Shown here piece after piece: positions 39,535 to 44,087 of a stretch of DNA of 44,087 nt (position 1 is the stretch's first letter; each line of letters starts with the position of its first letter). The position numbers and the translations under genes were made by a program. Source of the stretch: Kiritimatiellia bacterium (GTDB taxonomy: Bacteria; Verrucomicrobiota; Kiritimatiellia; RFP12; UBA1067); assembly GCA_024694365.1 (NCBI GenBank), contig JAILJX010000078.1, forward strand, positions 1-44,087. Reading direction: 5' to 3'. The notes below the pieces were generated by a model, which saw only the letters and a list, made by a program, of their open reading frames with translations, was not told the origin of the DNA and did no database searches.

Positions 39535-40029
39535 TTACGCGCGCACCGCCGCGATTTCCTCGGCGCTGCGGAGTTTCATCAGCGCGTTCATCGTGGCCTT
39601 GACCACGTTGAGACGGTTCTTCGAGCCGAGGGACTTGCCCACCGCGTCGCGGATGCCCACGGCCTCGAGGACCGGACGCATTCCGCCGCCGACGATGAGC
39701 CCCGTTCCGTCGGGAGCGGGCTTGAGGAGAACGCGGCCGCCGTCGCAGACGCCTTCGACATCGTGCGGAATGGATGTTCCGCGGAGCGTAATCTTGCGCA
39801 TATCCTTGCGGGCGGCCTCGCCGCCCTTGCGGATCGCATCGGAGACCTCGTTGGCCTTGCCGAAGCCGACGCCGACCTTGCCTTCCTTGTCGCCGACGAC
39901 GATGACGGCGGAGAAGCTCATGCGGCGGCCGCCCTTGACCGTCTTGGCGCAGCGGTTGATGAACACTGTATGTTCGTCGAGATCGTCCTGCGCATCCCTG
40001 TCGTTGCGCTTGTCGCGATTGAGAGCCAT
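39535..40029 (-). CDS. rpsE: Ribosomal protein S5 (uS5)
   Basis: 164 residues. DRBM-like N-domain (HTVFINRCAKTVKGGRRMSFSAVIVVGD) and the conserved GKVGVGFGKANEVSDAIRKG. 30S decoding-fidelity protein. Two bases separate it from rplR. Confidence 0.97.
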   Translation of the reverse strand: MALNRDKRNDRDAQDDLDEHTVFINRCAKTVKGGRRMSFSAVIVVGDKEGKVGVGFGKANEVSDAIRKGGEAARKDMRKITLRGTSIPHDVEGVCDGGRVLLKPAPDGTGLIVGGGMRPVLEAVGIRDAVGKSLGSKNRLNVVKATMNALMKLRSAEEIAAVRA

Positions 40030-40031
40030 GG

Positions 40032-40397
40032 TTACTTATCCTCCTCTTTCTTGGCGCCGACGGAGAGACCCGCCTCGACGGCGGACTCTACGATCGCGGC
40101 GACGCGGCCGGTGTATTTGAAACCGCCGCGATCCACGACCGCGGCGGAGATGCCGGCGGCCTTCGCGGCGGCGGCGGCGGACTGTCCAAGAGCCTTCGCG
40201 ACCTCGAGGTTCGCCTTCGTTTCCTTGAGCGAACTCGCGGAGGCGAGAGTCTTGCCGGCGTCGTCGTCGATGAACTGGACGTACATATGCTTGTTTGTGA
40301 CGCAGATCGACATGCGCGGACGCTCCGCCGTCCCCGTCACACGCTGGCGGAGGCGAAGATGCCTCTTCTGGCGCTGTTCTTTGCGGTTGAAACTCAT
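40032..40397 (-). CDS. rplR: Ribosomal protein L18 (uL18)
   Basis: 121 residues. RLRQRVTGTAERPRMSICVTNKHMYVQFIDD and a C-terminal DRGGFKYTGRVAAIVESAVEAGL, as in bacterial L18, which binds 5S rRNA. It has a Lys/Asp-rich tail (KKEEDK) beyond the usual end. Confidence 0.97.
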   Translation of the reverse strand: MSFNRKEQRQKRHLRLRQRVTGTAERPRMSICVTNKHMYVQFIDDDAGKTLASASSLKETKANLEVAKALGQSAAAAAKAAGISAAVVDRGGFKYTGRVAAIVESAVEAGLSVGAKKEEDK

Positions 40398-40420
40398 TTC
40401 GATTTCTCCTTACGCCGCTG

Positions 40421-40957
40421 TTAGGCGACCTTCTTGCCCTGTTTGCGGCGGATGTGCTCGCCGACGTACTTGATGCCCTTGCCCTTGTAGGGTTCGGCCG
40501 GGTAGAACGAACGGATGCGCGCGGCCGCTTCGCCGACCGCCGCCTTGTCCACGCCCGTCACCGTAACCTGCAGGCCGTCGTTTTCGACGGTGACCTTGAG
40601 GCCTTCGGGTATCGCGAAGATCTTCGGGGAGGCGAAGCCGAGCGAAAGCGCGAGCTCCTGTCCCTTGAGAACGGCCTTGAAACCGGTTCCTTCGATGGAG
40701 AGTTTCTTCGTGTAGCCTGCGGACACGCCGACGACCATGTTGTGGATCAGCGCGCGGGCGAGACCGTGGAAGTTGCCGAGAGCGCCGTCGGCGGCGCATG
40801 CGACCTTGATCGCACCGTCTTCCACCTTCGCCGTGATGCCTTCATGCATCGTGTAGGAAAGCTCGCCGAGCTTCCCCTTTACCGTCACCTTCTGTCCGTC
40901 GATCGTGGCTGTCACGCCTTCGGCGAGCTTGACGGGTTCTTTTCCGATTCGAGACAT
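40421..40957 (-). CDS. rplF: Ribosomal protein L6 (uL6)
   Basis: 178 residues. MSRIGKEPVKLAEGV start, two L6 repeats, and the C-terminal EPYKGKGIKYVGEHIRRKQGKKV. 50S subunit near the GTPase-associated region. Confidence 0.97.
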   Translation of the reverse strand: MSRIGKEPVKLAEGVTATIDGQKVTVKGKLGELSYTMHEGITAKVEDGAIKVACAADGALGNFHGLARALIHNMVVGVSAGYTKKLSIEGTGFKAVLKGQELALSLGFASPKIFAIPEGLKVTVENDGLQVTVTGVDKAAVGEAAARIRSFYPAEPYKGKGIKYVGEHIRRKQGKKVA

Positions 40958-40974
40958 TGTCTTATGGCTCCTGA

Positions 40975-41367
40975 TTAAGCGATTGTGCAGATGATTTCAC
41001 CGCCCACGCGTTGCTTCTTCGCCTCTGCTCCGGACATTACGCCCTTCGAGGTGGAGAGGATCGCGAGGCCCATTCCGTCGAGAACGGACGGGATTTCGGG
41101 GACGGACACGAACTTTCTGAGACCCGGCTTCGAGATGCGCTTGAGTTCCGTGATGGCGGGAACCGCCTTGTCGGAATACTTCAGCGTGATCACGAGCTTC
41201 TTCGGGAACTCGCTCGTCGTGACGGCGTCGGCGATGTAGCCGGCCTCCTTCATGACGCGGGCTATTTCGCCCTTGAGGTTGCTCGCAGGCGTCGCGACGG
41301 TGAGAAGGCGGGCCTTCTGTCCGTTGCGGATGGATGTGAGCATGTCGGAAACGGGATCGAGTGTCAT
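40975..41367 (-). CDS. rpsH: Ribosomal protein S8 (uS8)
   Basis: 130 residues. DPVSDMLTSIRNGQKA at the start and STSKGVMSGAEAKKQRVGGEIICTI at the end. Binds the central domain of 16S rRNA and is the autogenous regulator of the spc operon in E. coli; no such target site was identified here. Confidence 0.97.
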   Translation of the reverse strand: MTLDPVSDMLTSIRNGQKARLLTVATPASNLKGEIARVMKEAGYIADAVTTSEFPKKLVITLKYSDKAVPAITELKRISKPGLRKFVSVPEIPSVLDGMGLAILSTSKGVMSGAEAKKQRVGGEIICTIA

Positions 41368-41391
41368 TTCTTTGGATTCCTTTCCTGATTG

Positions 41392-41577
41392 TTACCACGA
41401 GGCCTTCGTGACGCCGGGGATGAGACCGGCGACGGCGAGTTCGCGGAAGCAGAGACGGCAGACGCCGAACTTGCGGATATAGGCGTGGCGGCGGCCGCAG
41501 CGCTGGCAGCGGTTATACGCGCGCACCTTGAACTTCGGGGCCTTCTTCTGCTTTTCGATGAGACACTGCTTAGCCAT
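41392..41577 (-). CDS. rpsZ: Ribosomal protein S14 type Z (zinc-binding)
   Basis: 61 residues. Four zinc cysteines in [21 protein letters not shown] mark the short C+ form. It is the zinc-requiring paralogue of the longer S14. Located between rplE and rpsH as usual. Confidence 0.97.
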   Translation of the reverse strand: MAKQCLIEKQKKAPKFKVRAYNRCQRCGRRHAYIRKFGVCRLCFRELAVAGLIPGVTKASW

Positions 41578-41579
41578 GA

Positions 41580-42113
41580 TTAGTTCCTCCCTGCGAACGG
41601 CATGCCCATGGAGACGAGAAGCTCCTTGGCGGCCTTGTTGTCGGTGGAGCTCGTCACGAAGGTGACGTCCATGCCGGATTGCGCGGACGACTCGACGAGC
41701 TCAGGGAAAATCGTGTGTTCCTTGAGGCCGAGCGTGTAGTTGCCGCGTCCGTCGAAGCCGCGGTTGGAGACGCCGCGGAAGTCGCGGATCCTGGGGAGGG
41801 CCGCCGAGATAAGGCGGTCGGCGAACTCCCACATGCGCTCGCCGCGCAGGGTGACCTTCGCGCCGATGACCATGCCTTCACGCAGCTTGAAGTTCGAGAT
41901 CGACTTCTTCGCCTTGCAAAGCATGGGCTTCTGTCCGGTGATCGCCGTCAGGTCGTCAACGAGGGCCTTCTGCTCGTCCTTCGAGACGATGCCGAAGCCC
42001 ATGTTGACGACGATCTTCTGAAGGCGGGGAACGAGCATCCGGTTGGTGGTGCCGAGCTTCTGCTCGAGCTCCGCCACCATGCGGCTCGCGTATTCGTCTT
42101 TGAGTCTTGCCAT
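41580..42113 (-). CDS. rplE: Ribosomal protein L5 (uL5)
   Basis: 177 residues. [48 protein letters not shown], and the C-terminal [21 protein letters not shown]. Contacts 5S rRNA and the P-site tRNA. Confidence 0.97.
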   Translation of the reverse strand: MARLKDEYASRMVAELEQKLGTTNRMLVPRLQKIVVNMGFGIVSKDEQKALVDDLTAITGQKPMLCKAKKSISNFKLREGMVIGAKVTLRGERMWEFADRLISAALPRIRDFRGVSNRGFDGRGNYTLGLKEHTIFPELVESSAQSGMDVTFVTSSTDNKAAKELLVSMGMPFAGRN

Positions 42114-42130
42114 GATGTGAGTTCCTTACC

Positions 42131-42442
42131 TTAGAGGGCCTTGCCGCTCTTGACCGAGACGCGCGACTTCTTGCCGTCGGCGACAACCGTCCGAACGCGG
42201 GTTCCCGCCTTCTTGCCGGCGTCGTAGGGCATGAGCTTGCACAGGCGAATCGGCATCTCCTTGTCGATGATTCCGCCCGGGGTCTTCTCCGTGCGGCGCA
42301 TCGCCTTCTTGTGGACGTTGAGTCCCTCGACGATGGCGACGCCCTTCTTGGGGTCGACCATCTTGACGGTTCCGGTCCTGCCCGCGTCAACGCCGCTGGT
42401 GCAGATAACCGTGTCGTTCTTCTTGATTCTTGCGATAGCCAT
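42131..42442 (-). CDS. rplX: Ribosomal protein L24 (uL24)
   Basis: 103 residues from ATG 42442. A KOW motif occupies the N-terminal part (DTVICTSGVDAGRTGTVKMV), then VEGLNVHKKAMRRTEKTPGGIIDKEMPI. It is an early assembly protein of the 50S subunit. The longer open frame upstream overlaps rplN and is not coding. Confidence 0.96.
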   Translation of the reverse strand: MAIARIKKNDTVICTSGVDAGRTGTVKMVDPKKGVAIVEGLNVHKKAMRRTEKTPGGIIDKEMPIRLCKLMPYDAGKKAGTRVRTVVADGKKSRVSVKSGKAL

Positions 42443-42459
42443 GACAGTTGCTCCTTGTA

Positions 42460-42825
42460 TCAGACCACTTCCGGGGCCATCGAGAGGATCTTCATGTAGT
42501 TCTTGTCGCGCAGCTCGCGAGCGACCGGCCCGAAAACGCGCGTGCCGATCGGGTTGAGCTTCGAGTCGACGAGAACGCAGGCGTTCTGGTCGAAGTGGAC
42601 CGTCGAGCCGTCTTCGCGGCGGATCGGCTGTCCCGTGCGGACGATGACGGCCGTCGCGACCGAGCCCTTCTTGATGGAGGACGTAGGCGACGCTTCCTTG
42701 ATCGCAACGCGGATGACATCGCCGAGGTGGGCGTACTCCTTGCGCTGCTTGAGGATGCGGAAGCACATGGCGCGCTTGGCGCCGGTGTTGTCCGCGACGA
42801 CGAGGTTGGAGAGTTCCTGCAGCAT
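42460..42825 (-). CDS. rplN: Ribosomal protein L14 (uL14)
   Basis: 121 residues. MLQELSNLVVADNTGAKRAMC and the C-terminal RVFGPVARELRDKNYMKILSMAPEVV are diagnostic. 50S subunit interface protein. Confidence 0.97.
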   Translation of the reverse strand: MLQELSNLVVADNTGAKRAMCFRILKQRKEYAHLGDVIRVAIKEASPTSSIKKGSVATAVIVRTGQPIRREDGSTVHFDQNACVLVDSKLNPIGTRVFGPVARELRDKNYMKILSMAPEVV

Positions 42826-42838
42826 TTTCAGTTACTCC

Positions 42839-43093
42839 TTACTTCGCAACGATGCGCCAACGCTTGGTGGCCGACATCGGGCGGGTTTCCATGATGGTGA
42901 CCTCGTCACCGACCTTGGCCGTGTCGGCCTCATCGTGCGCATGATAGTTTTTCGTGCGCGTGATGATCTTGCCGTACACGGGATGACGTTCGCGGTACGA
43001 GACGGCGACCTTCACCGTCTTCGCGCCGGACTTTGACACAACGACGCCCTTGCGCAACTTGCGCGCGCCGCGGGGATTGGTTTCCGTGCTCAT
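42839..43093 (-). CDS. rpsQ: Ribosomal protein S17 (uS17)
   Basis: 84 residues from ATG 43093, which overlaps the rplP stop by one base (TAATG). RKGVVVSKSGAKTVKVAVSYRERHPVYGKII with an OB-fold layout and the YHAHDE segment. In most bacteria rpmC (L29) lies between rplP and rpsQ; here the one-base overlap leaves no room for it. Confidence 0.96.
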   Translation of the reverse strand: MSTETNPRGARKLRKGVVVSKSGAKTVKVAVSYRERHPVYGKIITRTKNYHAHDEADTAKVGDEVTIMETRPMSATKRWRIVAK

Positions 43094-43515
43094 TAGATCT
43101 TGACTCCTGCGCGGGTGATGAACTTGGTGTGGATTCCGATCTTGGTCGCCGCGAGGCGGAGGCACTCCTTGGCGATATCCTCGCTCACGCCGCCGACCTC
43201 GAAGAGGACCTTGCCGGGGAGGATGACGGCCGCCCAGAACTCCGGGTTGCCCTTTCCGCCGCCCATACGAACCTCGATCGGCTTGCGGGTGACGGGCTTG
43301 TCCGGGAACACGCGGATCCAGAGCTTGCCCTTGCGCTTCATCTCGCGGTTGATCGCAACACGGCACGCCTCGATCTGCGTGGCGGTGAGAAGACCGCGCG
43401 TGAGCGCCTTCAGGCCAAACTCGCCGTACGCGAGCTCGGTGCCCGACGTGGCGTAGCCGGAGCGGTTACCCTTCGAAACCTTGCGGAACTTGACTCTCTT
43501 GGGCATCAAAGGCAT
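43093..43515 (-). CDS. rplP: Ribosomal protein L16 (uL16)
   Basis: 140 residues. [19 protein letters not shown], then [34 protein letters not shown], the L16 core that lines the A-site tRNA elbow. The start is 3 nt after rpsC. Confidence 0.97.
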   Translation of the reverse strand: MPLMPKRVKFRKVSKGNRSGYATSGTELAYGEFGLKALTRGLLTATQIEACRVAINREMKRKGKLWIRVFPDKPVTRKPIEVRMGGGKGNPEFWAAVILPGKVLFEVGGVSEDIAKECLRLAATKIGIHTKFITRAGVKI

Positions 43516-43518
43516 GGC

Positions 43519-44087
43519 TTACCTCGCTTCCTTGCGGTCGCCACGCTCACGACGCTCGCCGCGACGATCGTTGCGGGGCGCACGGGCCTGGAAACCTTCC
43601 TTCTTGCAGATCCACACCTTCAGGCCGATCTTGCCGGCCGTGGTGTTGGCCTCCGCGAAACCGTAGTCGATGTTCGCACGCAGCGTGTGCAGCGGCACCT
43701 TGCCCTCGCGCGACCACTCGACGCGCGCGATTTCCGCGCCGTTGAGGCGGCCGCCCGCCTTGACCTTGATGCCGTCCACGCCCATGTCCATCGCGACCTT
43801 CATCGCGCGCTTCATCGCACGCTTGAGCGCGATGCGGCGCTCGAGCTGCTGCGCGATCGACTCGGCAACGAGCTGCGCGTCGGCGTCGGCTCCCTGAACC
43901 TCCTTGATCTCGAGGTAGACCTCCTTCTTGGTCATCTTCTGGAGCTCAGCGCGGATCGCCTCGACGTCATCGCCCTTGCGGCCGATGATCACGCCCGGAC
44001 GGGCGCTGAACAGCGACACGCGCACGCGGTTGGCGTAGCGCTCCCTGGCGGGGATCGACTGCGCGACGGACTTCTGCGTGGGGACCT
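43519..44087 (-). CDS. rpsC: Ribosomal protein S3 (uS3), 5' end outside the window
   Basis: 188 complete codons are visible to the window edge; the N-terminal KH-adjacent part is cut off. The KH domain GxxG loop is in [12 protein letters not shown], and the C-terminal domain has [24 protein letters not shown]. The tail is strongly Arg/Asp-rich ([17 protein letters not shown]). It shapes the mRNA entry channel of the 30S subunit. Confidence 0.96.
   Translation of the reverse strand, partial: VPTQKSVAQSIPARERYANRVRVSLFSARPGVIIGRKGDDVEAIRAELQKMTKKEVYLEIKEVQGADADAQLVAESIAQQLERRIALKRAMKRAMKVAMDMGVDGIKVKAGGRLNGAEIARVEWSREGKVPLHTLRANIDYGFAEANTTAGKIGLKVWICKKEGFQARAPRNDRRGERRERGDRKEAR

Overview
The window looks like a chromosomal segment of a high-GC, Gram-negative bacterium of the PVC assemblage. 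I favour a Kiritimatiellota or Lentisphaerae-like gut lineage; this is inferred from gene content, not from a marker search. Supporting features are lipoproteins and a Pal/Tat cluster (outer membrane), an exosortase fused to an EpsI domain, GH84 and SGNH exoenzymes, an L-rhamnose pathway and bacterial ribosomal protein operons. Several promoters have an extended -10 (TGnTATAAT-like) only 7-11 nt before the start codon, so leaderless or near-leaderless mRNAs may be common.

Layout. 1-800: a short repeat-bearing stretch, then a monocistronic lipoprotein gene with promoter and terminator. 827-3858 (minus): pal, tatB-like, tatC and ktrB as one operon. 3951-7989 (minus): an exported hypothetical protein, a beta-galactosidase-like protein that has lost its catalytic barrel, and glnS, joined by ATGA overlaps. 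8039-9544 (minus): dnaB. 9656-12564 (minus): an unrecognised 651-residue protein and a Dpp/Yej-type ABC permease. 12640-13686 (minus): a LuxR-type regulator under a promoter with a large palindrome. 13804-20744 (minus): an overlapping four-gene set of exosortase-EpsI, a WecA-like transferase fused to a nucleotide-binding domain, malic enzyme and a GH84 hexosaminidase.

20821-27431: a compact mobile element of about 6.5 kb inserted in the 3' half of tRNA-Tyr(GTA) and bounded by perfect 63-bp direct repeats. All its genes are on the plus strand: a tyrosine integrase, a string of small DNA-binding or unknown proteins, a winged-helix replication initiator with iteron palindromes in and after its 3' end, and a zinc-ribbon/HTH protein. 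It has repeated 12-bp sites near both ends (probable integrase arm sites), a leader with mutually exclusive hairpins, and a dense stem-loop region at 26321-26430. I recognise no capsid, tail, portal, large terminase or conjugation gene. It therefore resembles a phage satellite or a small replicating integrative element, and it is the best candidate here for an undescribed system.

27374-30747: the intact tRNA-Tyr, the minus-strand genes for a VOC protein, yebC and infA, and the divergent umuDC mutagenesis operon with a perfect 14-bp palindrome upstream. 30744-38620: an L-rhamnose region. rhaT, an RlmB/TrmH-type methyltransferase, rhaA, a RhaD-like aldolase, cca and an SGNH acetylesterase are co-directional on minus, facing a XylR/AraC-type regulator on plus. 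No rhamnulokinase is present. 38642-44087 (minus): fucU followed upstream by the ribosomal genes rplO, rpsE, rplR, rplF, rpsH, rpsZ, rplE, rplX, rplN, rpsQ, rplP and partial rpsC. rpmC (L29), rpmD (L30) and secY are missing from their usual places.
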